A stretch of DNA of 35,351 nucleotides from NCBI GenBank assembly GCA_944320555.1, contig CALUHX010000034.1, positions 1-35,351 of the forward strand. Reading direction: 5' to 3'. The position numbers were made by a program, and so were the translations under genes. Under the pieces are notes generated by a model, which saw only the letters and a list, made by a program, of their open reading frames with translations, searched no databases and was not told the DNA's origin. Shown here piece by piece: positions 8,036 to 15,735 of this stretch. Position 1 is the stretch's first letter. Every line of letters begins with the position of its first letter. Source of the DNA: an uncultured Butyricimonas sp. GTDB lineage: Bacteria > Bacteroidota > Bacteroidia > Bacteroidales > Marinifilaceae.

Positions 8036-8425
8036 TCATTTTCCTATCTTTACCCCCAACCTTTTGTCTGTCTCCCTGTCAATGCTTTCCACGATTTTCC
8101 GGAAAAACGCCGCCGGATCCTCTTGGCCCAGCAACTCCTGCTTCAGGCGGCTGGCGTTCTTCAACGGAATCCCGAACATCCGCCCGAACGCGTCCGCCAA
8201 TTCGTTGTAACTCAACAACTGCCCGTCTTCCCTGCAAAAAACGTGCGCCTTCTCCAGGCCATACGCCAGCCTCACCAATGTCATCTTCATAGTGACACCC
8301 TTGCGGACCCCCAAGCGGACGGCCCGCGTCCCGCCGGCCTCTTCCTCCCCGACATCCTCCAACTGCTCCAGCAACACCGAAGCGTATCCCAATGCCAACG
8401 CCCTATTTTTTTCCAACGCCGTCAT
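8036..8425 (-). CDS. Small protein resembling an RteC C-terminal domain
   Basis: This 129-residue protein has a helical N-terminal half (MTALEKNRALALGYASVLLEQL). Its second half follows the pattern of the RteC C-terminal domain: TLVRLAYGLEKAHVFCREDG, then ELADAFGRMFGIPLKNASRLKQEL, then AAFFRKIVESIDRE. RteC proteins regulate excision and transfer genes of Bacteroides conjugative transposons, and standalone copies of this domain are common in the phylum. No mobile element genes are visible next to it, so such a role cannot be claimed. It overlaps the upstream gene by 23 bases. The match is from memory of the domain pattern and is moderate. Confidence 0.7.
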   Translation of the reverse strand: MTALEKNRALALGYASVLLEQLEDVGEEEAGGTRAVRLGVRKGVTMKMTLVRLAYGLEKAHVFCREDGQLLSYNELADAFGRMFGIPLKNASRLKQELLGQEDPAAFFRKIVESIDRETDKRLGVKIGK

Positions 8426-8636
8426 CCTCTCGAACCGACACCATCGACAATTTCAACCGATTGCGCACACCTCGCAGAAAACGCCGCCGTACCCCGGCAT
8501 CCTCCATCTCCTCCAACGCTTCTTCCAAAAGTTCCGACAATTCTTCCGCGCTCTTACGCAATTCTCTTTCCGTCATGGTCTTCCACGACCCCGTGTTCAT
8601 GCAAGCCACAAAACTTGCTTCTTCAATTTTTACCAT
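8403..8636 (-). CDS. Small helical hypothetical protein
   Basis: I do not recognise this 77-residue protein. It is rich in E, L and R, with a probable amphipathic or coiled-coil helix (RKSAEELSELLEEALEEMEDAG), then a basic stretch (VRRRFLRGVRNRLKL). The ATG at 8636 is used; an internal ATG gives MTERELRKSAEEL. It lies just after the manC terminator and overlaps the next gene by 23 bases. That overlap contains a run of seven A residues (minus strand, 8412-8406) shortly before its stop, so a +1 slip would fuse it to the RteC-like protein. The two may have been one gene. Confidence 0.55.
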   Translation of the reverse strand: MVKIEEASFVACMNTGSWKTMTERELRKSAEELSELLEEALEEMEDAGVRRRFLRGVRNRLKLSMVSVREDDGVGKK

Positions 8637-8664
8637 TTAATTAAAATTTAAATTTATATAAAAC

Positions 8665-8711
8665 AAAAAAAGATCCCGGAAGCCACCACTCGAAATGGCT
8701 CTCCCGGGACC
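8665..8711 (-). terminator. Rho-independent terminator of the GDP-fucose operon
   Basis: On the minus strand, just after the manC stop, GTCCCGGGAGAGCCA pairs with TGGCTTCCGGGATC. The stem is followed by seven T residues. It separates the operon from the small genes downstream. Confidence 0.9.
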
Positions 8712-8738
8712 ATTAACTAATAAAATTGTCTGTTCAAC

Positions 8739-9785
8739 TTATTTTCCAACCCAATCCTTGATGTGCTGCTCCTCGTCTTTCCTGCAAACCAGCAAACGTC
8801 CCCCGTGCTCGACCACGATGCAATGCTCCAGTCCCTCAACGACCGCCAGCCTCATCTCCTGCACGCACACCACGCAATCGACACACTCCACAAGTTTGAC
8901 ATTCCCGCCAATCACAGCGTTTCCCCTCTCGTCGCGGGGCAAATGCGTGTGCAAAGAACCCCATGTCCCCAAATCACTCCAACCGAAATCGACAGGACAA
9001 ACATACGTGTTCCCGCTCTTTTCCATCACGGCGTAATCTATCGAAATGTTCTCGCAACCGGGAAACACAGCGTCAATCATGGCCTGCTCCTCCCTTGTGT
9101 AATAAACGTTCCGCAACGAGGAAAACGTGGATGCCAATGCCGGAACGTGACACTCAAACTCTTTCTCCACGGTGGCCGCGTTCCAAATGAAAATCCCGGA
9201 ATTCCAATAATACCCTCCCTCGCCGACATACCGCCTCGCCGTCTCTTCGTCCGGCTTTTCTTTGAACGCCTCCACTTTTCGTATCATGCCGTCGGCCGCC
9301 TCTCCGGCTTTTATATAGCCATACCCCGTCTCCGGACGGGTCGGTTTTACGCCCAGCGTGACTATCGCGTCGGTATTCGCCGTGAAAGACAACCCCTTCT
9401 CTATCATCCGCCCGAACTCACGCGTGTCCAAGACCACATGGTCCGCGGGTGAAAACACCAGATTGGCATCGCCGTGCCTGCTTCTGATTTTATAGGTCAC
9501 GTAAGCGATGCACGGTGCCGTGTTTCTCATGCAAGGTTCCGACAACACCTTCTCTTCGGGCACTTGCGGAAGTTGCGCCATCACGGTTTCCTTATACCGT
9601 TTAGAAGTGACGACCCACACGTTTTCCATGGGTATCACTTCCGAAAAACGTTCCACCGTCAATTGCAGCAGACTCTTCCCCACCCCCAAAACGTCTATGA
9701 ATTGTTTGGGCATTTCCGGCGTGCTCATCGGCCAAAGGCGGCTGCCCACACCGCCCGCCATGACTATTAAATGATTGTTGCTCAT
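8739..9785 (-). CDS. manC: Mannose-1-phosphate guanylyltransferase (GDP-mannose pyrophosphorylase)
   Basis: The protein converts mannose-1-phosphate and GTP to GDP-mannose, the precursor of GDP-fucose. At 348 residues it is the short form without the fused phosphomannose isomerase domain. The nucleotidyltransferase signature MAGGVGSRLWPMS is at residues 9-21. The block FSPADHVV and the sugar-phosphate motif VEAFKEKPDEETA follow, then YYWNSGIFIW, all typical of ManC. The start overlaps the fucP stop as ATGA. It is the last gene of the operon, directly before the terminator. Confidence 0.95.
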   Translation of the reverse strand: MSNNHLIVMAGGVGSRLWPMSTPEMPKQFIDVLGVGKSLLQLTVERFSEVIPMENVWVVTSKRYKETVMAQLPQVPEEKVLSEPCMRNTAPCIAYVTYKIRSRHGDANLVFSPADHVVLDTREFGRMIEKGLSFTANTDAIVTLGVKPTRPETGYGYIKAGEAADGMIRKVEAFKEKPDEETARRYVGEGGYYWNSGIFIWNAATVEKEFECHVPALASTFSSLRNVYYTREEQAMIDAVFPGCENISIDYAVMEKSGNTYVCPVDFGWSDLGTWGSLHTHLPRDERGNAVIGGNVKLVECVDCVVCVQEMRLAVVEGLEHCIVVEHGGRLLVCRKDEEQHIKDWVGK

Positions 9786-11101
9786 ACTCTTTCAATCTTC
9801 AGCATTCGATAACCATAAACCGCTATGACCACAAAACTTGTCAACGGTATCACAAACGAGACATTCACAGCCGGAAATCCCCAGACAGTCTCCAAATCGA
9901 TAATCAAGGCTTGCACCGGAGGCAAAAGAGAACCGCCCAAAATCGCCATGATTAATCCCGCCGACCCCAGTTGGATGTCTTTCCCCACGCCTTTCAACGC
10001 TATCCCGTAAATTGTCGGGAACATCAAGGACATGCAGGCGGACACGGCCACAAGGCAATACATTCCCAACCGGTTCTCCAGCCCGATTACCCCCAACAAC
10101 AGGATTCCCCCGCAAACAGCCAACAGACTCAACAATTTACCGGGACGGACATATTTCAACAAAAACGTGCAAATAAACCGGCTGACACAGAAAATACACA
10201 TCGCCACAATGTTATACTTTTGCGACAACACTTCCGCGTCCTGCTCCGTCATTCCTTCACCCATGAACACGCGCGTCCCGTACTGGATGATAAACGTCCA
10301 GCACATGATTTGCACGCCCACATAGAAAAACTGGGTAATCACCCCCTCCCGGTAACGGACATTGTGAAATAACCTGCGGAACGAGTCCCTGACAGGGACA
10401 TGCCTCTTGTCACCTGCCCCGCTTGACCGCTCCTCCGGCACTTTGTAAAAAAACAATATGGCGAAAATGACCAAAATCACCACGCCTATCGCCACGTAAG
10501 GCCCCACCAGCACCGCCAGATCGTCCTCCTTCACCGCATTGAACGCGGCGTCGTCCAGCGACGCCCGCTCCTCCGTGCTCAACGGGCTCAGCCGGGCCTG
10601 GATATACTCCATCGCCACGTACATGCCGAGCAGCGAGCCGACCGGATTGAACGACTGTGCCAGGTTCAACCTCCTCGTAGCCGTCTCCTCGTCCCCCATC
10701 GACAGCACGAACGGATTTGCGCTCGTCTCCAAGAATGACAATCCGCAAGTCAACACGAAATAGGCCAACAAGAAAGGATAGTACATGCCGCTCTCCCGTG
10801 CCGGAATAAACAGGAACGCTCCTATGGCGTACAACGCCAACCCCATCAATATGCCGCTCTTGTACGAGAACCGCTTGATGAACAACGCCGCCGGAAGCGC
10901 CATGGCGAAATAGCCGCCATAAAAGGCCACCTGCACCAACGCCCCGTCCGTCACGCTCATCCGGAATATTTTCGAAAACGCCTTCACCATGGGATTCGTG
11001 ATGTCGTTTGCGAACCCCCACAAGGCGAAACAGGAAACCAAAACGACAAAAGGTATCAAATAATTGTTTCCTGACCTGGATTTCAACAATGAACCGCTCA
11101 T
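9782..11101 (-). CDS. fucP: L-fucose:H+ symporter (major facilitator superfamily)
   Basis: This is a 12-helix transporter of 439 residues in the FucP family. The start MSGSLLKSRSGNNYLIPFVV is followed by LVSCFALWGFANDITNPMVKAF, with the FALWGFAND block characteristic of FucP. Also typical are GGYFAMALPAALFIKRFSYK and LSFLETSANPFVLSMG. The ATG at 11101 overlaps the stop of the mutarotase gene (ATGA); the open frame upstream is an artefact of that overlap. In this operon it would bring in host-derived L-fucose. A substrate other than fucose within the family cannot be excluded. Confidence 0.93.
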   Translation of the reverse strand: MSGSLLKSRSGNNYLIPFVVLVSCFALWGFANDITNPMVKAFSKIFRMSVTDGALVQVAFYGGYFAMALPAALFIKRFSYKSGILMGLALYAIGAFLFIPARESGMYYPFLLAYFVLTCGLSFLETSANPFVLSMGDEETATRRLNLAQSFNPVGSLLGMYVAMEYIQARLSPLSTEERASLDDAAFNAVKEDDLAVLVGPYVAIGVVILVIFAILFFYKVPEERSSGAGDKRHVPVRDSFRRLFHNVRYREGVITQFFYVGVQIMCWTFIIQYGTRVFMGEGMTEQDAEVLSQKYNIVAMCIFCVSRFICTFLLKYVRPGKLLSLLAVCGGILLLGVIGLENRLGMYCLVAVSACMSLMFPTIYGIALKGVGKDIQLGSAGLIMAILGGSLLPPVQALIIDLETVWGFPAVNVSFVIPLTSFVVIAVYGYRMLKIERV

Positions 11102-11433
11102 TTCTCCAACTCGAAAATTTTGTCCATCAACACCCATTTCTCTTTTGAGGAAGCCCCCTCCGCCGCCACTTGAAACCTTCCCACATGTTCCTCCCACTCC
11201 GCCTGCCGGGGCAACCCGGCCAACCTCCCCATGTCTGCCTCCCAGTCAAAATCGTCCACCGTGTCCACAATCATGAACAGGACGTTCTCGTGGATGTATA
11301 TCTGCATGTCCAGGATCCCGACCTCCTTGATTCCCTCTTGCACCTCCGGCCACACATGCCTGTGCTCCTCCACGTATTGGGCTATCAAGTCATTGGAATC
11401 CCTCAACTTCAACGTCTGACAATACCGTTTCAT
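11098..11433 (-). CDS. L-rhamnose/L-fucose mutarotase (RhaM-like, DUF718)
   Basis: This 111-residue protein starts at 11433 (MKRYCQTLKLRDSNDLIAQY), overlapping the previous stop as ATGA. The family pattern is clear: EEHRHVWPEV with the conserved histidine, then GILDMQIYIHENVLFMIVDT, then the C-terminal W-E motif QAEWEEHVGRFQ. RhaM-family enzymes interconvert the alpha and beta anomers of rhamnose and related 6-deoxy sugars. Its place between a sugar kinase-like gene and fucP suggests that the substrate is L-fucose, so that the kinase gets the right anomer. Family assignment is strong; substrate is inferred. Confidence 0.9.
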   Translation of the reverse strand: MKRYCQTLKLRDSNDLIAQYVEEHRHVWPEVQEGIKEVGILDMQIYIHENVLFMIVDTVDDFDWEADMGRLAGLPRQAEWEEHVGRFQVAAEGASSKEKWVLMDKIFELEK

Positions 11434-12581
11434 TCCGTCCCCCTCCTTATTTTTATGCGTATGGAGCCTTTCCAAGGCCGCTCGCACACCATCGCCAGAT
11501 AACCGCCTCCTCCGGCCCCCGGCATCTTCCATGCCAACGCCCGGTCCTTGTATTTCTCGATATTTTCCGCCACGCCCTCGGCCATCATGCCCGGGAACAG
11601 GCGGATTTGCGCCTCGAACGAAGCCTGGTAGGCCGCTGCGAAATCACGCAAGTCCTTGCGCATGATTGCGTCCCAGCAACGCTCCGCCGCCGCGGTCAAA
11701 GCGTGAACATTGTCCACGCTCAAATCGCAACCGTCCACCACCGACGTGCCCGGACGGCGGGGGAACATCGGCTCCATGCAGATATGCTCCTCCAGCCAGC
11801 TCAACACGCTCTCGTCGTGACACGTCTCTATCTTCTCCGGCCAGTAGTTGTTGTCATAAAAATGGCGGCACAACCCCGGCACGCAAATTCCGATGGCGTC
11901 CTGCGCCCCGGAGACATGGTCCTTTTTGTTGGGCTCGTTCTCGAAACAGAAAAGCAACTTGGCCAGCATCTCGCTGTTGTAATCCGGCAAATGGTAGGGC
12001 CATATCTTTTTCGCGGCGTTCCTCGTCGAGGTGGACATCCCGCACCGCTCCTCGAACTCCATTGTCGGCTCAAGGGAAATCGTGATGGCCCATCCCGGAC
12101 AAAATTTCGACACGTATGGCTGGTCTATCCATGTGCCCGCCAAATCCAGGCGGAATGGCAATTGCGACTTCACCGTCGAGCGAATCGATGTCGTGGAACG
12201 TGCTTCCAACCCTTCCTCCGGCACCCGTTTCAGCACCACGTACTCGATTCCCCGCTCCCGGCAGAAATCTCTTTTAATCTCGGAATCCCCGTCCTCGTTC
12301 ACCACGAAGACATCAGGCCTCACCCGTTCCACCGTCTCCACGAAATCCATCATCCCCGACCCGGAATTGATATACGCCTCCTTCACATGCCGTATCGCCC
12401 TCACCATGTACAACCGTTCATTTTCGGAATACACGGGTTTTCTTCCTTTCAGCCCTTCTATCGTGGCATCGGATCCGATACCCACGTACAAGTCCCCGTA
12501 TGCGGAAGCCTCTTTGAAAAAAGCCACATGACCGCTGTGCAGCATGTCATAACAACCTGAAACAAATACCTTTTTACCCAT
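11430..12581 (-). CDS. Cytidylyltransferase-like / GHMP-kinase-like fusion, probable fucose salvage enzyme
   Basis: This 383-residue protein has two domains. Residues 1-135 form a nucleotidyltransferase of the cytidylyltransferase superfamily: VFVSGCYDMLHSGHV with the HxGH site at 15-18, GIGSD, and the late RSTTSIRS motif at 128-135. Residues 143-383 resemble a compact GHMP kinase. FRLDLAGTWIDQP at 143-155 is motif 1 as in fucokinases; GMSTSTR at 181-187 may stand in for the GLGSSS loop; GAQDAIG is at 225-231; GAGGGGY at 355-361 is motif 3. The domain order, size and nucleotidyltransferase fold differ from Fkp. The neighbours (mutarotase, FucP, GDP-fucose genes) suggest conversion of L-fucose to a nucleotide sugar. 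The ATG at 12581 is chosen over a GTG at 12587. Confidence 0.85.
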   Translation of the reverse strand: MGKKVFVSGCYDMLHSGHVAFFKEASAYGDLYVGIGSDATIEGLKGRKPVYSENERLYMVRAIRHVKEAYINSGSGMMDFVETVERVRPDVFVVNEDGDSEIKRDFCRERGIEYVVLKRVPEEGLEARSTTSIRSTVKSQLPFRLDLAGTWIDQPYVSKFCPGWAITISLEPTMEFEERCGMSTSTRNAAKKIWPYHLPDYNSEMLAKLLFCFENEPNKKDHVSGAQDAIGICVPGLCRHFYDNNYWPEKIETCHDESVLSWLEEHICMEPMFPRRPGTSVVDGCDLSVDNVHALTAAAERCWDAIMRKDLRDFAAAYQASFEAQIRLFPGMMAEGVAENIEKYKDRALAWKMPGAGGGGYLAMVCERPWKGSIRIKIRRGTE

Positions 12582-12586
12582 AGACA

Positions 12587-13666
12587 CTACAAATTAGCCT
12601 TGTACCATGCGAACAATCTGCCCACGCCTTCCTCCACTCCGATTTTGTGCCTCCATCCCAAAGCGTGCAGTTTGGACGGGTCGGTCAATTTCCGGGGTGT
12701 CCCGTCCGGCTTGGAGGAATCGAAACGAATCTCTCCCCCGTACCCGACCGCCGAGGCGATTAGGCCCGCCAAATCTTTTATGGAAATCTCTTCCCCCGTG
12801 CCTATGTTGATGTGGCAGTTCCGGATTTCCTTGTCCCCGGCCCGACAGGTGTCCTTGAAATCCACGTGCTCCAGCACGAACACGGAGGCGTCCGCCATCT
12901 CCTCGCTCCACAGGAACTCCCGCTTCGGCGAACCGGTACCCCACAGCACGACCCTGTCCCTGTAAACACCGAACTTCGCCAACACCCCTTCCATCTCCGC
13001 CAAAGGCCTCTTCCCGTCCACGCCTTCCACGGGACGGGCGTTCATGTCGGCCCGCAACAAGTCCTCCGCCCCTTCCACCAGGCACTTGCCCAAGAATATC
13101 TTCCGGATCATCGCCGGCATCACGTGGCTGTTCTCCAAATGGAAATTGTCGTTCGGGCCGTACAGGTTGGTCGGCATCACGGCGATGTAATTTGTCCCGT
13201 ATTGCAGATTGAAACTCTCGCACATCTTCAGCCCGGCTATTTTCGCGATGGCGTACGGCTCGTTCGTGTACTCCAGGGGCGAGGTCAGCAGACAGTCCTC
13301 CCTCATCGGCTGCGGGGCCTCCCGGGGATAAATGCACGTGCTCCCCAGGAACAACAGTTTTTTCACCCCATGCCGGAAGCTCTCCCCGATCACGTTCTGC
13401 TGGATTTGCAGATTTTGGTAGATGAAATCGGCCCGGTAACGGTTGTTCGCCATGATTCCGCCCACATGCGCGGCTGCCAGCACCACGTACTCCGGCCGCT
13501 CCCGGTCGAAAAAGGCCTTCACCGCTGCGCCGTCCAGCAGGTCCAGCTCCGCATGGGTGGCGCCCACGAGGTTCCTGTATCCCTTGCCTTCCAGATTCTT
13601 CCATATCGCCGACCCCACCAGCCCGCGGTGTCCGGCGACGTATATCTTGCTGTCCTTTTCCATCAT
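12587..13666 (-). CDS. fcl: GDP-L-fucose synthase (GDP-4-keto-6-deoxymannose epimerase/reductase)
   Basis: The enzyme epimerises and reduces the product of Gmd with NADPH to give GDP-L-fucose. It is an SDR-type protein of 359 residues with the nucleotide motif [11 protein letters not shown] near the N-terminus, the serine in GSTCIYP and the catalytic pair in YAIAKIAG. The extra segment around [20 protein letters not shown] makes it longer than the E. coli enzyme. The start overlaps the gmd stop (ATGA). The TAG stop lies five bases before the next ATG. Confidence 0.96.
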   Translation of the reverse strand: MMEKDSKIYVAGHRGLVGSAIWKNLEGKGYRNLVGATHAELDLLDGAAVKAFFDRERPEYVVLAAAHVGGIMANNRYRADFIYQNLQIQQNVIGESFRHGVKKLLFLGSTCIYPREAPQPMREDCLLTSPLEYTNEPYAIAKIAGLKMCESFNLQYGTNYIAVMPTNLYGPNDNFHLENSHVMPAMIRKIFLGKCLVEGAEDLLRADMNARPVEGVDGKRPLAEMEGVLAKFGVYRDRVVLWGTGSPKREFLWSEEMADASVFVLEHVDFKDTCRAGDKEIRNCHINIGTGEEISIKDLAGLIASAVGYGGEIRFDSSKPDGTPRKLTDPSKLHALGWRHKIGVEEGVGRLFAWYKANL

Positions 13667-14739
13667 ATCTGCGATTTCAAATGAATCTTCTTCACGAATC
13701 TCATGTCGTGCTCTATCATGATTTTCACCAACTTCTCGAACGGTGTCTTCCTCGGATTCCAGCCCAGCAGCGTTTTCGCCTTCGTCGGGTCGCCCAATAA
13801 CTGTTCCACCTCGGCGGGCCGGAAATATTTCGGGTCCACTTCCACCAGCGTCCGTCCCGTCTTCACGTCAACGCCCCGTTCCTCCAGGCCTTTCCCCTCC
13901 CATCGCAACTCTATCCCCACCTCCTTGAACGCCAGCGTCGTGAACTCCCGAACCGTGTGGTATTCCCCCGTGGCGATGACAAAATCCTCCGGCGTGTCGT
14001 GCTGCAGGATCAGCCACATGCACTCCACGTAGTCCTTCGCATATCCCCAGTCCCGCAGGGCGTCCAGGTTCCCCAGGTACAGCTTGTCCTGGAACCCCTG
14101 TGCGATACGGCAGGCGGCGATTGTGATTTTCCGGGTCACGAACGTCTCGCCCCGCCGCTCGCTCTCGTGATTGAATAGGATTCCGTTCACGGCGAACATC
14201 CCGTACGCCTCCCGGTAGTTCTTCGTAATCCAGAACCCGTACTGCTTCGCCACCCCATACGGCGAGCGGGGATAGAACGGCGTGGTCTCCTTTTGGGGCA
14301 CCTCCTGCACCAACCCGTACAACTCCGACGTGGACGCCTGGTAGATCCGGCACTCCTTCTCCATGCCCAGTATCCGCACGGCCTCCAGCAACCGCAACGT
14401 CCCCAGCGCGTCCGCCTCCGCCGTGTACTCCGGGCAGTCGAACGACACCTTCACGTGGCTCTGCGCCGCCAGATTGTAAATCTCCGTCGGCCTCACCTGC
14501 TGCAACACCCGCACCAGCGAGCTGGAGTCCGTCATGTCCCCGTAATGCAAATCCACCAGCCTCTTGTTCTTCATGTCCCGCACCCACTCGTCGAGGTACA
14601 GGTGTTCAATCCGCCCCGTGTTGAACGACGACGAACGCCGGATAATACCGTGTACCTCATACCCCTTTTCCAATAAAAATTCCGCCAGAAACGACCCGTC
14701 CTGGCCCGTGATTCCGGTAATCAACGCAACCTTTTTCAT
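13663..14739 (-). CDS. gmd: GDP-mannose 4,6-dehydratase
   Basis: The enzyme converts GDP-mannose to GDP-4-keto-6-deoxymannose, the first step of GDP-fucose synthesis and also the branch point for GDP-perosamine. Its 358 residues begin [20 protein letters not shown] with the Rossmann glycines. They contain the [15 protein letters not shown] block, [12 protein letters not shown], the serine/threonine of QASTSELYG and the YGVAKQYG tyrosine-lysine pair, and the C-terminal [16 protein letters not shown] typical of Gmd. It is the first gene of the operon that ends with manC. No clear TAnnTTTG element is seen before it, so it may be read from upstream. Confidence 0.97.
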   Translation of the reverse strand: MKKVALITGITGQDGSFLAEFLLEKGYEVHGIIRRSSSFNTGRIEHLYLDEWVRDMKNKRLVDLHYGDMTDSSSLVRVLQQVRPTEIYNLAAQSHVKVSFDCPEYTAEADALGTLRLLEAVRILGMEKECRIYQASTSELYGLVQEVPQKETTPFYPRSPYGVAKQYGFWITKNYREAYGMFAVNGILFNHESERRGETFVTRKITIAACRIAQGFQDKLYLGNLDALRDWGYAKDYVECMWLILQHDTPEDFVIATGEYHTVREFTTLAFKEVGIELRWEGKGLEERGVDVKTGRTLVEVDPKYFRPAEVEQLLGDPTKAKTLLGWNPRKTPFEKLVKIMIEHDMRFVKKIHLKSQI

Positions 14740-14753
14740 ATATGTCTTGTGTT

Positions 14754-14796
14754 TTAATTATTTCTTCTCGAACGCCCTCATCACCTCCACATACCT
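14754..14796. repeat. Direct repeat, copy A (downstream of the RloAB-like cassette)
   Basis: Positions 14771-14796 are identical over 26 bases to 17206-17231, in the same orientation. Extending left to 14754 gives 39 matches in 43. On the minus strand both copies read the same peptide end, GRYVEVMRAF then E (here) or G (copy B), KK and a TAA stop. One of the changes is synonymous, so the repeat looks like the 3' end of a coding gene that was left behind. Confidence 0.85.
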
Positions 14797-14823
14797 CCCA
14801 CACATCATTATCCAATACGTTCA

Positions 14824-14850
14824 AAATCCGGGGGACACGCTATTCCCCCG
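14824..14850 (-). terminator. Weak possible terminator after the RloB-like gene
   Basis: CGGGGGA at 14829-14835 pairs perfectly with TCCCCCG at 14844-14850. On the minus strand the stem is followed by only four T residues, so termination may be partial. Confidence 0.4.
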
Positions 14851-14898
14851 AAAAATGTTCCCCCCCTTCGTCGCCCTCTCACGCTAATATGTACACTT

Positions 14899-15720
14899 TT
14901 ATTTTTTCCTTATCAACTTTCTCCAATTCTCTTTCCGCTTTATAAATTCCGAATATTCATTGGCATTCTTATCCATTACGTCTACTATGTATTGAGCCAT
15001 TTCGTGCATTTGTGTCGCAAATAATACCGGCACATTGTTTTCATCAATATCATAATGAGCCTCGCTATGCCCAATGCCAACAGTCATTCGTTCAAAAGCC
15101 ACACAAGGATTTAATCCCCCGGGCACCAAAGTCTGTCCCAAAGACTTGAGTTTTTTACTTCTTTGAGCGGCGGTCAGATGAAGCAATTCTTTCAAATCGG
15201 TTTCCGGGTCATTTAAATAGCAATAATACAACCAAATCTCAAAACAAGGATTACTTATAATCCACTGGCCCCTACCACCAGAGGTGTTTTCACATACTTT
15301 TACCAGTTGGTCATAGAACTCGTCCACATCTGACAAAAGAAAAACTTTGTCCATCTCATCAAGACGATAAACCTGACCGCTTATCATAAACTTTCCCGCC
15401 TTTAATATTTCTTGCCATCTTTCCTGCATCTGATACGGTTGCAACCCTTGCCCCTCTTTAGACATAAAAACCACCCTCAATGAACGCAATTTTTGTTGTT
15501 TGATAAGCTCCCAAAGAAAATCTTTTTCCCGCTTCTCGCCACCCGAAAGCACAAACACAAGATTTGGAGAAAATACACCCTCAATTTTTCGGTACGCGGC
15601 AGGCACCGGCACACTCAAGACATCCCCTTTCTCCTCTTTTCCCGTCGAAGGTTTTTGAATGGTATCCTGCAAACTTCGCTTCGAAGAGCCTTTGGTATAT
15701 GTCAGTTTCGATAAATCCAT
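14899..15720 (-). CDS. RloB-like protein (second gene of an RloA/RloB or AbiL-type pair)
   Basis: This 273-residue protein matches the RloB family, which has a TOPRIM-like core. Residues about 52-71 (NLVFVLSGGEKREKDFLWEL) fit the N-terminal strand and loop. VFLLSDVDEFYDQL carries the DxD acidic pair, and ISNPCFEIWLYYCYLND is the most typical family motif. The first residue of the usual EGE motif appears as glycine here (SGGEK), so catalytic activity is uncertain. The C-terminus is helical and basic. It follows the AAA ATPase gene after 15 bases. Such pairs occur in abortive-infection systems such as AbiL and within restriction loci. A defence role is inferred from the pairing. Confidence 0.85.
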   Translation of the reverse strand: MDLSKLTYTKGSSKRSLQDTIQKPSTGKEEKGDVLSVPVPAAYRKIEGVFSPNLVFVLSGGEKREKDFLWELIKQQKLRSLRVVFMSKEGQGLQPYQMQERWQEILKAGKFMISGQVYRLDEMDKVFLLSDVDEFYDQLVKVCENTSGGRGQWIISNPCFEIWLYYCYLNDPETDLKELLHLTAAQRSKKLKSLGQTLVPGGLNPCVAFERMTVGIGHSEAHYDIDENNVPVLFATQMHEMAQYIVDVMDKNANEYSEFIKRKENWRKLIRKK

Positions 15721-15735
15721 TGACCTGTTATCCGT

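Noticed and set aside
12594-13604. A 336-codon minus-strand frame inside fcl
   Set aside because: It is an alternate frame of fcl with G/R-rich translation; the fcl frame carries the real motifs.
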